The notes beneath the pieces are model-generated. The model was given only the letters and a program-made list of their open reading frames with translations. It did no database searches and was not told the origin of the DNA. 64,000 bases of DNA from assembly GCA_002633005.1 (NCBI GenBank), contig NMRA01000440.1:98442-162441 (forward strand), read 5' to 3'. A program made the position numbers and the translations under genes. Below, one piece after another: positions 21,493 to 32,774 of this stretch (positions are counted from its first letter, which is position 1; each line of letters starts with the position of its first letter). The DNA is from Phoronis australis (lineage: Eukaryota; Phoronida; Phoronidae).

Positions 21493-22754
21493 TTTAACAA
21501 AAACCTCTTGGCAACGTTCAGTCCAATTAAACCTGACAAGTCAGTGAGAGGTAATGATACATGAGCAAAGTTTTTACAAAACTTGCGATAATATGCAACC
21601 ATTCCCAAAAATCGACGCAAGGCTTTCTTGTCTGTGGGAACGGGGAATGACTGAACAGCTTGATCCTTAGCATCTATCGGAGCAACTTTACCGTGCCCAA
21701 TGACATGACCCAAGTAAGTCATACTAGACTGACCAAACTCACATTTACTTAGGTTCACCGTTAAGTTAGCCTCAGTGAGTTTTTGAAATAAAAATTCTAC
21801 ATCTCTAAGGTGGGCTTCCCTGGAATCACTTCCTGTGACAAGATCGTCAATATAGGTACTAGTATTGGGTAAGTCCTGAGTAACTGACTGTATCATTCTC
21901 TGAAACATCGCTGGTGCGTTTTTCATGCCAAAAGGGAGTACATTGTACTCGTAGAAACCAGAAGGCGTGACAAATGCTGATAGTCGCCTGGCTCGATCTG
22001 TTAACGGGACGCACCAGTAGCCTTTCAGCAGATCAATCTTCGTGAGAAACTGTGCTGCACCTACCTTATCAATACAATCATCAATAGGAGGTATTGGAAA
22101 ATCATCGGTCTTACTCACATTATTGACCTTTCTATAGTCAGTACAAAATCTTACACTACCGTCAGGCTTGGGTACCAATACACATGGTGAACTCCAATCT
22201 GAGTTAGAAGGTTGAATCAAACCATATTCTAACATGAAGTTAACCTCACTCTCAGCAAGTTTACACTTTTCTGGGTTCATGCGATATGGATGCTGCTTAA
22301 TAGGTTTTTCAAACCCTACATCAACATCATGAATTGCAACAGATGTCCACTTAGGAACATCGGGAAATAAGTCTCGATATTTCCATATTAACTCCTTCAT
22401 TTGCAACTTCTGAGCCGGTGCTAAGTGAGACAACTTGGCCTCAATGTTCCCTAGAACTTCTGAGTTGGTCAGTTTACAAGGAACCATCTCAGACTTCACT
22501 TGAGGCTCATTAGAGTCAACATCGTTGGTAACTACAGAGTTCCTATTGTTATGGCAACCCTGACTATCAGCTGTGGCTACAACTTCTATTGACCTATCAT
22601 GATAGGACTTCAACATATTGACATAACACAGCTGCCTAGCTTTTCTTCGGTCAGGAGTTTGCACTACGTAATTCAGGTTATTCACCCTTGAGTGTATCAC
22701 ATAGGGACCGTGGAATCTAGCCTGCAGGGGGTTTGACTGTATAGGAAATAACAC
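21489..22754 (-). CDS. integrase C-terminus fused to reverse transcriptase (Gmr1-type)
   Basis: One open frame of 421 codons. The first 50 residues are the integrase tail; after a spacer, RT begins at KPIKQHPYRMNPEKCK. It shows WSSPCVLVPKPDGSVRFCTD, the LTKIDLLKGYWCVPL palm, LPFGMKNAPAMFQRM, the catalytic TYIDDLVTGS (YIDD, about 21841-21855) and FLGMVAYYRKFCKNF. RT motifs appear intact although the neighbouring domains are broken. It probably belonged to one Gag-Pol reading frame. Confidence 0.88.
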   Translation of the reverse strand: MLFPIQSNPLQARFHGPYVIHSRVNNLNYVVQTPDRRKARQLCYVNMLKSYHDRSIEVVATADSQGCHNNRNSVVTNDVDSNEPQVKSEMVPCKLTNSEVLGNIEAKLSHLAPAQKLQMKELIWKYRDLFPDVPKWTSVAIHDVDVGFEKPIKQHPYRMNPEKCKLAESEVNFMLEYGLIQPSNSDWSSPCVLVPKPDGSVRFCTDYRKVNNVSKTDDFPIPPIDDCIDKVGAAQFLTKIDLLKGYWCVPLTDRARRLSAFVTPSGFYEYNVLPFGMKNAPAMFQRMIQSVTQDLPNTSTYIDDLVTGSDSREAHLRDVEFLFQKLTEANLTVNLSKCEFGQSSMTYLGHVIGHGKVAPIDAKDQAVQSFPVPTDKKALRRFLGMVAYYRKFCKNFAHVSLPLTDLSGLIGLNVAKRFLLN

Positions 22755-23712
22755 CAGAACTTTATCCCCTGGCTTAAACGTTCTAGCCCTAGCTTTCCTG
22801 TCTTACCAGGTCTTCATCTTTCTCTGACTAGACACAAAGTTTTGTCTGGCTAATTCACACGCCCTATAAAGTCTATTCTTAAACTTGACTACATAGTCTA
22901 ACAAGTTCAAGTAACTTTCTTTCTGAGTCCACTGCTCAGACAGCAGGGACAAAGGTCCTCTAACCTGATGTCCGAATATCAATTCAAATGGGCTACGGAC
23001 TCCCTAGCCGCAAATAACAACAGTGGGATCCCTTCATCCCAGTCAGTCTTGTTTTCAAAACAATAAGTCCTCAACATGGCTTTAAGAGTCGAATGAAATC
23101 TTTCTAAAGCTCCTTGACTCTCACGATGGTAAGCACTAGAAGTAATCTGCTTAACCCCTAACTCATGAGTAACCTGTTGGAACAATCCTGATGTAAAATT
23201 GGATCCCTGATCGGACTGGATTTCTCTAGGAAGACCAAATAATGTGAAGAGCTTAAAGCCTTCACAATAGTACTAGCCTTAATATTCTTAAGTGGAATAG
23301 CTGCAGGAAATCTAGTGGTAGCACACATAATAGTCAGTAAATACTGATTCCCAGACTTGGCTTTAGGAAGAGAACCCACACAGTCTATGATCACTTTTGA
23401 GAAGGGCTCACCGAAAGCTGGGACTGGTTGCAAGGGTGCAACGGGTGGGTCTAACTTGTGTTTTCCTGCAACTTGACAAGCGTGACAGGTCCGGCAAAAG
23501 TGAGACACATCTTTCCGTAGACCGGACCAAAAGAACTGTTTACTAATTCTGTCTACAGTCTTATTCACTCCAAGGTGCTCACCTAATGGTAAACTGTGTG
23601 CCAATGACATGTCAGTCCTATAAACCTTAGGTACCAGGACTTGAGTAATAACAGCCCAATCTTCATTGCCAGGAAGATCTGGAGGACGCCACTTTCTCAT
23701 AAGTACCCCCAT
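22590..23712 (-). pseudogene. integrase of Gmr1-type element
   Basis: HHCC zinc site: AHSLPLGEHLG then HFCRTCHACQ. Catalytic core: VIIDCVGSLP (first D, about 23380), QSDQGSNF (second D, about 23212) and RESQGALERFH (E, about 23115). The C-terminal domain reads ARFHGPYVIHSRVNNLNYVV and sits at the N-terminal end of the RT frame. A frameshift near 23230 and a stop near 23005 break it. Its position ahead of RT defines the Gmr1 order. Confidence 0.85.
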
Positions 23713-23806
23713 CGTGGATATAGTACCCTACTGGCACTTTACTAATCTCATTAGGAGAAAGAGCCTTGTCTCTCAAATCTCTTAATTCTGTGTCACTATT
23801 CTGCTC

Positions 23807-24430
23807 CTAAATCAATTGTCTCCTAGACAACGATAAACTATCTGACATAGGCGATGACACACTAGGTGCCACATCTGATTCTAGAATACTAGACTTCTGC
23901 GTAGTGTTACCTAAATCATTGTCAAACAATGAGCTCAGAAATGTATCTGACAAACCACAGTTCTGATTATTCACATCAGAGATGTGTGACAAATCCTGAC
24001 TATGAGTCATAGGATCACTAACACTGTGGGGTTTCACTAAATCCTCTAATTGAGCCTTCTTGGCGTGAGCTCGAGTCACTGCACACGCAGGAAAAAGCTC
24101 AGAGTCTGAGACACTATCATTGGTACTCGGCTCCACAGTCAGCTGAACAGAGGGGACAACTTTACCACCAGCTAAGTCATTGCCTAGCAACATAGAGACA
24201 CCCTTAACAGAAAGACTAGACCTAAGTCCTATCTTAACTAGTCCTGAGACTAAGTCTGATTTCAAAAACATTGAGTGCAATACCCTGAATAAGATTAACT
24301 TCACCAGTGGCAGTCTCGGCAGAAAAAGGTAATACACCTTCCAGCATTAGGGATTGAGACGCCTCGGTATCTCGAAGTATACGAATGGGTACAGTAGCAG
24401 AACTCTCATCAAGAGAAACAAAATCCTCCT
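23807..24430 (-). pseudogene. protease and linker of Gmr1-type element
   Basis: The minus strand reads RILRDTEASQSLM where active retropepsins have D-T/S-G (24361-24375), so the flap-side glycine is a glutamate. A frameshift follows. Further on MLLGNDLAGGKVVP marks the end of the protease core, followed by a low-complexity acidic/serine linker before integrase. Confidence 0.65.
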
Positions 24431-24589
24431 ACACAAAAGGAAGGAACTCTTCCCTCAAAGGATCAGACATAACTGAGTGCTTTGACTCACGAAGGTAGGT
24501 AGGTTTACTAAACCCTACATCACAAGGTGTCCTATTTAATGTCTTGACAAAGGCATTGGGTGAAGTGTTTGCTTCATTCTTACATTTCA

Positions 24590-25691
24590 GTTTGAAACAA
24601 TCATGACATGACCAGGTTTCTTGCAATAATTGCAAGACATACCCGAAAAATCCCTAGTGGACTGTTTACTACCACTACCTTTGTTAACAGTAGTCTTGAT
24701 CGTGTTGTCAAATGTTTGACTTAAACCAGGTTTACTACCTGTTTTCGCGAACGAAGTACTAGGAGTACAACTAGTAGCCCTACAAGAATAAGCAAACCTA
24801 GACTTATGAGTGAGAGCATACTCATCGGCAAGCTTAGCAGCAGACTGTAAACTATCAGCGTCTTTCGCATCAAGATAGGTATTAATGTCATCCTTGACAC
24901 AGTTCTTAAATTCCTCAACCAAGACCAGATTCTTAAGCTTACTAAAGTCACCGTAAACCTCCTTGGAAGTACACCAACGCTCAAAATAGACCTCTTTTTC
25001 ACGAGTCTGCCTATAAGCTTCGGAGACTAACTCATAAATTTTCAAAATAGCCTGTTTAACTAGATCATAATCCAGAGTCCCCTACGGATAGAGACGAGTA
25101 GGCTTGCTGGGCCTTACCCGTAATGACACTTTGCAGCATCAACGACTAGCACTGTTTAGGCCAACCTAAACTGTCTGCAACCTTTTCAATGTGCTGAAAG
25201 TACTTATCCACTGCAGTTTGGTCAAACGGGGCAACTAACCTAATTTCCCTACAAGCCACAGACTTATCTTCAGTTGAAACAGGCGGGATTGATGGATGAA
25301 CTGACGCCTCTAACTTTAGCTTTTCTAATTCGAACTGTCTCTGCCTCTCATTTTCCTCTAACTCAAACTGCCTCTGTTTTTCCCTTTCCTCTAACTCAAA
25401 CTTTCTCTGTCTCTCTTTCTCCTCTAACTGAAGTCGCTTCTCTTCAAGCTTAAGCTTTTCCAACTCTATGTTAATAACTTTGTCAGAAAACTCACTGACA
25501 GGAAGTTTCAACAGCTCACTCTCGTCGAGTCGGTTCTCTTCAACCAAGTGCTCAGCAACGTACTTGATAATATCACCCTTCCTAAACTGAGTCTTAACAT
25601 AAGTGAGTTCTAACTGCTGAGATAGAGGCAGGAGTTCAGGCTTCTTAAACCCTAAAAGGGCATCGACAGTAGGTGACGCCAAAATAGCCAC
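24590..25691 (-). pseudogene. Gag of Gmr1-type element (frameshifted)
   Basis: The first frame (25146-25691) has a long charged coiled coil made of repeats such as QRKFELEEREKQRQFELEE. A second frame (24587-25045) continues the capsid (YFERWCTSKEVYGDFSKLKN) and reaches a zinc knuckle that starts CNYCKKPGH, but a frameshift then puts the last part (HDCFKLKCKN) in another frame. A stop interrupts the join between the two frames near 25080. Confidence 0.75.
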
Positions 25692-25790
25692 TGAAGTCCA
25701 TAGCTGGTTTCAGTCTCCAAAGATAAACACAAGAAAATATTGATGACCGAAACGTGGGAGGACAATAAACCAGATATCGAAACGGTTTAT

Positions 25791-25808
25791 CTCCCGGACT
25801 GGCCCCCA
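25791..25808 (-). promoter_or_regulatory. primer binding site, tRNA-Pro-like
   Basis: On the minus strand, four bases inside the 5' LTR, TGGGGGCCAGTCCGGGAG occurs. It agrees at all but three of 18 positions with the classical tRNA-Pro primer site known from gammaretroviruses. The exact host tRNA is inferred. Confidence 0.6.
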
Positions 25809-25812
25809 ATTA

Positions 25813-25944
25813 TGTGACATGCACATAATAGAACTCGGTCGGCCATTTGTATTCCAAAAAGATATCCCCCTCCCACCTCCGAATTCAAAGAGTCCACGCT
25901 GTCCAAAGTGCCATCCATTGCACAAAATGATAACCAATGTCATA
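25813..25944 (-). repeat. 5' LTR of Gmr1-type element
   Basis: Partner of 20779-20910; the terminal GTCACA is GTCATA here. It is very short for an LTR, like other compact gypsy families. Confidence 0.9.
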
Positions 25945-27940
25945 CATGTATTGTATAATGTATTTTAAACATGGAATGTTGTTTTCATACAATTTAGCAA
26001 TTGTGTGTTAAAATTACAATGCTTGTAATGTCTTTTGAACTGATGTGTTACAAAGTTAGAATAAAAAATGATATTGATCTACATGCTCTTATTTATTATT
26101 ACTCTACTTTTGTTTATGTGGTGAGTATTATATATTATTCATATTTATTTTATTCCTTGTCTTTCAGCAACAAGAACTATGATATCAATATTACGTAATA
26201 TATGATAAAATATTATGCTAAAATATATAAATTACTGTTGTATTTACTTGATTCTGTAGCTATACTTAGAAAACCATGTGGAAAATGTCATTTTATTGAA
26301 TTTAGGCGGTTGCTTTCATACCAGTCTTAGCCCTGGCAAAGTCTTAGTCAATTACAGTTAAATATTATAATTAAATATTATAATTGCATAAACTTCCACG
26401 TAAATACAAATGATGTTTCCTCAAGATTGATATTGTATTTTATTGCTATGCTTACAAAGAGATTTGAAAAATTTTGTTATTCATTTGAATGGCATTTGCT
26501 TTCATTCTAGTGATATTGCATCACAATAATTATCGTATTGGCCATAACATCGTCAAAAATTATCTTTTGCTCAAGTAAATTATAAATGAAATTCATCAAA
26601 ATTGGTTTTATGTCTAAAAAAAAACGGTTTTTATTCAAGTTAGTTACACTCTTCACCCCAGGCTCAGACCTGGTTTGAGGGTCTCCGAATACAACTTGGT
26701 CTCCAGCTAACAGGTGGCGCTGTTCCAAAATGTGTGACTAGGCAAATTACACTAGGACGGCCATCTTGGAATTAAGTATCTTGGATCTGATGGTTGGATG
26801 ATAGATTCATAGCCATCAGGATACATTTGTTTGATACATCGTAAAGTAGCAATAGACCATGGGAGCAGCCATCTTGAAATACTGTTTACGCTCAAAAGCT
26901 ACATCTATCAGAAACTTCAGTAACTAATTCGTAAAGCGCATGGTCACAATTGAAAAAACTTAAGTCAAATTATACAAAAAATACAAAACGACATGAACTC
27001 CGAATTCATCAGACTGTTCTAGGAACTATAATTAACAAAACAATAAAGTACTTACTCAGTGTTGGCTAATTTCAAATCCAATACTTTGCAAAAACATAAG
27101 AGAGAGATGATATATGGGAGTGCATCTCTACACTTCAAAATGAGCGGGACTACATACGGGTATTTTACAGCTAATTATCATAACACTACTTCCCTCTGTT
27201 GTGTTTTACCACTAACTGTTGTGTCTTTAACAAGAGACCACGCTATTCCTACTCTATATAGAATAGAGAGACAGATTACCTGAGAAGATAACCTCTGGTC
27301 TTCACACAATAAAACACTCGAGTATGATTTGCAATGATTGAGTCAGGACATTCCTATGACATTTCCCCTAGATAATCTACCTAATCATCCCATGAAATAT
27401 ACTCTTACCCGGCCATGATATAAGAGTCAGACTATCTAATATATACCCAATATCAGCATAGTCCAAATTACAGTTCCGAATTTTAATTTCCATAAAATAT
27501 ACCCAGAGTCATCCCTATAAAATTCCCCTGAAAGTTCCCCCAGCCACCCCTTCCCAGTTACCCTCTACTGGGTCTTCTTGGCTGGTTCTGAAACATAGTA
27601 AGAGTAGGTAAGGTATGTTGCATCCAATTCCTTGTGGCGCACAGAATACAGAATACCAATAAACTTCCCAACTGTATCCTTAGAGATGAAAAGAGCCTAG
27701 AATTTGATGAAGAATCTAAGTATCAAACCCTCCATGGATCGTTTTCCCACATGTTCGATGGCCATTTTCCGTCAAAATCCCATAAAACTAGCAGTGACTA
27801 CAAGTGATTAATCTCCCTACAATACATGATTCCTTCCTCTTACCAACTTCCATCCTTATTCCTTCTCCCCCTCTTTAATGAATAAAGGACGTCAAGTTAT
27901 ATCGTGAAAGCCCGGACCTCCACTATTTGTTTACACCATT
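25945..27940. other. AT-rich intergenic stretch, nothing recognised
   Basis: Long A/T runs and short ORFs only. No splice-framed coding block or repeat match to other parts of the window. Confidence 0.45.
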
Positions 27941-27946
27941 TCCCTA

Positions 27947-29480
27947 TTAACACGGAGTGTGACTGACACCCCCTGCGCCACTTGGATGATTATAGGGTGC
28001 ATCCGTTTCAACCAACAACCGCCCAGATGGAATAGCCTTTATCCCCCGAGCTCGGTCTCCTGCAATTTGACCTAATCCATTTCCCAAAACCGAGAAATAT
28101 GTGTTGGGGAATGCCTTTAACCACTTGTCCACCACTTGCAGCCCTCCCGAAAAGAGTGCAATTGAACGGGTGTAGCTCTATCAAAAGAATCGCTGGCTAT
28201 CTCCAAGAGAATTTCCCCAGCATCTTTCGTCATAGTTGAAACATTTCAATAATGGAAAACCACTGGTCTTCCCCTGCCCACCTGTGGTTGATCCCATTCT
28301 ACCAGGACTGATCTTAAGAAATGTTCCTGCATAAATGACCAATCCAATTCCCGTGCTTCCACATATATGGACCCGTCAGATCGATACCAATTTCCTCCAA
28401 TGCAGCAATTGGTAGATCCTCATTGGTTAGAAAGTCCAGCAAAGTATTCATTTGCTCTTCCACTACCTACTTTGTGTGCAACCCTACAGAAACATTGAAC
28501 TCTTTCCAATCTTTAACAGTCGAAATCAGAGCCCATTTTTCAGGATCGCAAAAGACAGCTATACCCCCTACTACTTCTACATTTACTTTCACCTCACACA
28601 GGTTCCGAAGCTGTCTATACACATCTAGAATACTATCCTCTGATGAAACTCTATGCCTATCTAGATGAAAATGCGCATCTGCTACCTCTAATGGTACCTG
28701 AGGCTCCACCTGAAAGGAAGATGATTTTAACAATTTGCCACTATCATCTCCACTATCAGTTAAGTTCAACTCACCCCCTTGGGAACTTCGTAAGGTCTTC
28801 AGTAATCGTTGGTGCGGCGATTCCCTTGGCACCATCTCTAGCACCCCGAGAAGGAGTCAGGGACTCACTTGGCGCCGACTTCTGCTTCCCGCTTCCGGCA
28901 GCAATCCCATGGGAAGGAGGAATAACCCCCGATGAGCTCGTTGCCGAACTCATCACTGACGAACCCCTTGTCGCCGGCTTCCTGCGAACCGCCTCAGCGT
29001 ACGTCGTCTCCATCGGCTGATCCCGCAAGCAGTCATCCAACCACTTGAACGGGACACACGTCCCAGCCGGCCATCTCTTTCCAGCCCCCGTAATGAGCTG
29101 GGACCTGGTGAACGATCGAAGAAGAGACTCCAACCTTTCCGGATGCAGTAGGAGTGGCAGGCTTTGCACCTTCCCCAAGGAAAGGCTGCTTGGTCTCTCC
29201 AATCCCACATGTTGGCAGATGTTCTTTATTTCCTCTTCCATGGCGCTATCTTAACTGGATAAGAACGGGCACCCCTTGACCCGTCTCATGAGCGCCCGAG
29301 GCCCATCTTCCACCACCTTGGCGATGTCGTGGAGGAACCACATTCTTTTACGAGATTGCTCCTGGTTCTGCGGTCCCGTTCCCAGCAGGATCTCAGGAGG
29401 CAAGTGGCAATCCAAGACGTGTTTCGCCATGTCACGGGTCCTGGAGGCAGTGAGGACATCCCTTCGCTGGATCCTTCATG
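27947..29480 (-). pseudogene. TatD-like (TATDN2-like) deoxyribonuclease, decayed
   Basis: From the 5' side on the minus strand: a zinc-finger-like start (HCLQDP, then MAKHVLDCHLPPEILL), a linker domain (ICQHVGLERPSSLSLGKVQS, LLHPERLESLLRSF), then the metallo-dependent hydrolase core VADAHFHLDRHR, VEVVGGIAVFCDPEKW, VSVGLHTK, ALEEIGIDLTGP and a C-terminal IPSGRLLVETDAPY. The HxH metal site and the ETDAPY motif are TatD hallmarks. Stops and shifts lie between 28135 and 28467 and near 28800 and 29260. Genes of this build are multi-copy in several marine invertebrates; that comparison is from memory. It lies between retroelements and could have been carried by one. Confidence 0.65.
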
Positions 29481-29523
29481 CGGCTTCCCGACAGTCTCCC
29501 TGCTGACCCCTGGCTGCAGTCCC

Positions 29524-29635
29524 CTTGACGTATGCTCATGAAATTTTGCACGTGTTCCTTCCGTGTATGGGACGGCGTGAGCGAATTTTCAGACAGCTCC
29601 GACAACCGGTGTGCCCCTGGTGGCAATACTATGTC
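29524..29635 (+). repeat. fragment of the CTAGTGGC repeat family
   Basis: Matches the first block of the PNKD-intron arrays: ttgacgtatgctcatgaaat, gggacggcgtgagcgaattt, then gtgcccctggtggcaat. It sits exactly between the TatD-like fragment and a gypsy integrase fragment. Confidence 0.75.
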
Positions 29636-29639
29636 AACA

Positions 29640-31880
29640 CTGGGGCATTAGCTAATGTTTTCTTAATCTCACAAAATGCTTTTTCTCATGGGGATTCCCA
29701 ATGCCATGCAGGCTTCTGATTTATGAACCTTTTTCATAGTTACTTTTACGGTTTGAATGCAAGGTTCAACAAAACCATTAGACTGAGCATAATGTGGGCT
29801 TGACATCTTACGAATAAATCCCCATTTCTCACTAAACCGACTGAATTTCCCACTTGAATAATGGGGACCACCATCAGTAAACACACGCTGAGGTATACCA
29901 TGCTCACTGAAAAGTGTTTTCATTTTAGATATCACCTCACTACTGGTTTCATCCCTAAGTTGTCGCACAAATGGAATTTTACTGTAATAATCAGCAACAA
30001 TAAGGTACGTTTCACCTCCAACATAAACTAAATCTGACATTCTGCCAAGGAGCAGTAGGCAAATCTTGAGGGATCATGGACTGCTTGATTTCAGTTTTGG
30101 TAAACTCTAAACAAACATGACAATTTTTGAGTAGATTCTCAATATCTGCATTCATACCAGGCCAGTATACACATGATCTAGCTAAAAGTCTAGTCTTCTC
30201 AATGCCTTGAGGGCCTTAATGATAGGATCTCGTCCCTCATAACCTTTGGAATTATTATGGACCACCTTTCATAAAAATGCCATCCTCAATTGCAATAAAG
30301 TCCCGGTTATTCCAATAGGACCTTATACATTTTGGAACCTCATTAATTGTTCCAGGCCACCCATTAGTGACGTTATTTTTCAACAAGTACATTTCCTGAT
30401 CATTCTCGACTGCCTCACGTATTTCACAGAGTTTAGGATCCGACCATCTCACCGAGTGAATGGTCCTATCTAACCCTACTGTACAACGCGGTTGTGGATT
30501 TAATCTAGACAATGCATCAGCTAATAGCAACTCTCTGCCAGGTCTGCGTACAATGTCTGTCGTAATCTTAGCAATATAGGTTGCAACTGGGAAGGTGCCC
30601 GACTTAAAAGTTTCTTTTGAGTTGCCTCTAGTGGCTTGTGGTCACACTCTATGATAAAGTGTGAGACATAAACATAGGTATGAAATCTCTCAACACCAAA
30701 TACGACGGCTAACATCTCCTGTTCTATGTTAGCATTGCTTCTCTTTTTTGACGCGCAGGCAATCGGCTTTTCCTTACAATCTCGATCAACGTGCACCAAA
30801 GTGGCACCTACGCCCTTCATACTAGCATCTACCTGGATGTTTCTCCAATTCTGGATTAAAATAGCTTAAGGTCACATGTTTAACCAGGTTTTGTTTTACA
30901 AAGTTTAATACATTGTCATGATTTGGCATCCATAGCCATGCAATGCCCTTTTTAATCAGGTCATGCAAGATTGATGTCTTAACGAGACAAGTTAGGAATA
31001 AGTGGATACAAATACTGCACCATACTTAGGAACTGTTGTAAGTCCCTAACACATGTAGGTGGTGGAAGGTTTATGATGTCAGCTGTGGATCAGGCCGCAC
31101 ACCCTCTGCAGTATAAATCATACCAAAAAATGAGACTTCTGATTCTTTAATATTACACTTGTCAGGATTGAATACCATACTCTGCAGAAAACGTTGAAAA
31201 CTAGGAACTGGCATACTGCAGTCCATTGTCACTGACTAGCTCCTGTGGTATGCCAATTGTCTAGCAAAGATCGAACCTAAATGTGAAATAACACAATGTC
31301 AACTTGTGTTTTCCAGACGAGCATTCTGAACATTCCGGGAAAAATAATCTACAACAAGCAAGTATTCATGATTGTTAAAGTGAAACAAAACCGAACCTAG
31401 CTTTTGCCATGGATAGGTTGGAAATACTGTTGGCATGGGGTTCTGCCTGATCCAACTTCTGTTTCACACACCATTCACAATGTTTGGAGAGGGTGTGTAA
31501 GGCAGAGATGAAGGTATCAACTGAGTCACCTTGTTTACGCTGATTGACACATTCGTAGATGACATTTCGTTTAGCAATAAAAAACTGATCAAAACGTTGG
31601 AGAACCTTGTCATAGTCATCCTTGTCATCGGCTGACAACAGAAAAGACTGACATAAGTCCTCCGTAGTGATGCCTAGACTATACACCAAGGTCTTTACTG
31701 AACTTGCACTGCCCCTTCCTTGGATACCAAACCTGAGACTACACGAAATCGCTCAAAACGTGACCGCCATGTTGGCCAAACTTCCAGCTGCTTGATATCG
31801 GAGTTTTCTGGCGGTTGCACTTGAAATGTCACTATTGTACACACAAAACCTGGCACGGAACCTTTCAGAACTCCAAAAGA
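29640..31880 (-). pseudogene. decayed Ty3/gypsy element, standard order (Gag, RT, RNase H, IN)
   Basis: High to low coordinates on the minus strand: Gag (SRFERFRVVSGL, VYSLGITTEDLCQSFLLSAD, RNVIYECVNQRKQGDSVDTF), an RT tail (FNPDKCNIKESEVSFFGMIY, GVRPDPQ), RNase H (PIACASKKRSNANIEQEMLA, FIIECDHKPLEA), the DALSRLNP linker, and integrase (TYLIVADYYSKIPFVRQL, VFTDGGPHYSSGKF, YAQSNGFVE). Protease and most of RT are deleted. The order RT-RNase H-integrase is the reverse of that in the Gmr1-type neighbour. LTRs were not found. Confidence 0.78.
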
Positions 31881-32572
31881 CCAACTCTTACATCATGTTG
31901 TGTTACCTGTGTGGGTTGAGTGAGCCCAGGTTATTTTGCATTTAAGTGAGAGCGTTGTACTAACAACGCTTGTCTATTTATTAGACGAATATGCAGCCAC
32001 CCTGGCGGATGCAATCGTAATCAAATACAGTTTACAGACTGCACAACAGCAAGCGCCACGAGGAAAGTGCAATGGTGGGCTGTTTCTTGGTCCGCCAAGA
32101 TATCAAAGGACCAATAGGACTGAGACTAAAAGTGTACCCAGTAAAACTTTTTCAGTCATTACGGGACGATGCCCAATGCGCGTCACTGAATCTCTGTAAT
32201 ACTAGTTTATCAGATTTGTTATAACACAGTGTGTAATCCAGAGTACCTCTAATATACCAAAGAACATGATTAGCAGCTATCATATGACCCTGCGTGGGCT
32301 TCGCCATGTGCTCCCTATCATATGACCCTGCATGGGCTTCGCCATGTGCTCTGACAATTTAGTTACTATCCAGCTAATGTCAGGCCTTGTGCAAGACATG
32401 GCGTATATGAGACTTCCTACTATCTTTCTGTATTCATTATCGTCAGCACAAACTTCACTTAAATACAACCTGTTAGCTAGATGTAGACCTTGGTTTGCAG
32501 TCAATCATTCCGAAATGTTTAAGTACCTTTTGTAAGTATTGGTTTTGGCTCATTGTGATTAAGCCATTCTCA

Positions 32573-32748
32573 TGTGGATTTATGATACATAACTCTGCTG
32601 ATGTTTACAATAATAACTGATTTAATGTAAGCTATAAAATAACCCTTCTACACATTATGAAGCAGTGGTAGACAAGGACACTGCGTATGTGCAGCAGTGA
32701 AAGTTAGTGTCTGGTCTGGAGACCATATGGGAGCGATTACCATTAATA
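32573..32748 (-). repeat. copia-1 3' LTR (uninterrupted)
   Basis: 176 bases. It matches 34690-34771 plus 35541-35635, the two halves of the 5' LTR, and so shows the empty site of the BEL-like insertion: a single ATGAA near 32655. Confidence 0.75.
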
Positions 32749-32774
32749 CCCCCATTTGGTCATAACTACGGCTC

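Larger units (their letters stand above)
20779..25944 (-). mobile_element. Gmr1-type Ty3/gypsy retrotransposon (integrase before RT)
   Basis: A 5,166-base element with two 132-base LTRs (20779-20910 and 25813-25944; seven mismatches by eye), starting TGTGAC and ending GTCACA. It is flanked by a short CATG-type duplication. On the minus strand it holds a primer site, Gag, protease, integrase, RT, RNase H and a polypurine tract, in that order. In most gypsy elements integrase follows RNase H; here the integrase C-terminal segment runs straight into RT within one open frame (21489-22754). This order was described for Gmr1-like elements, chiefly in deuterostomes. Gag, protease and integrase carry frameshifts or stops, so the copy is unlikely to move by itself. 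Confidence 0.9.

Noticed and set aside
28643-29020. Plus-strand ORFs over the TatD-like region
   Set aside because: They are antisense shadows; the minus strand carries the recognisable motifs.
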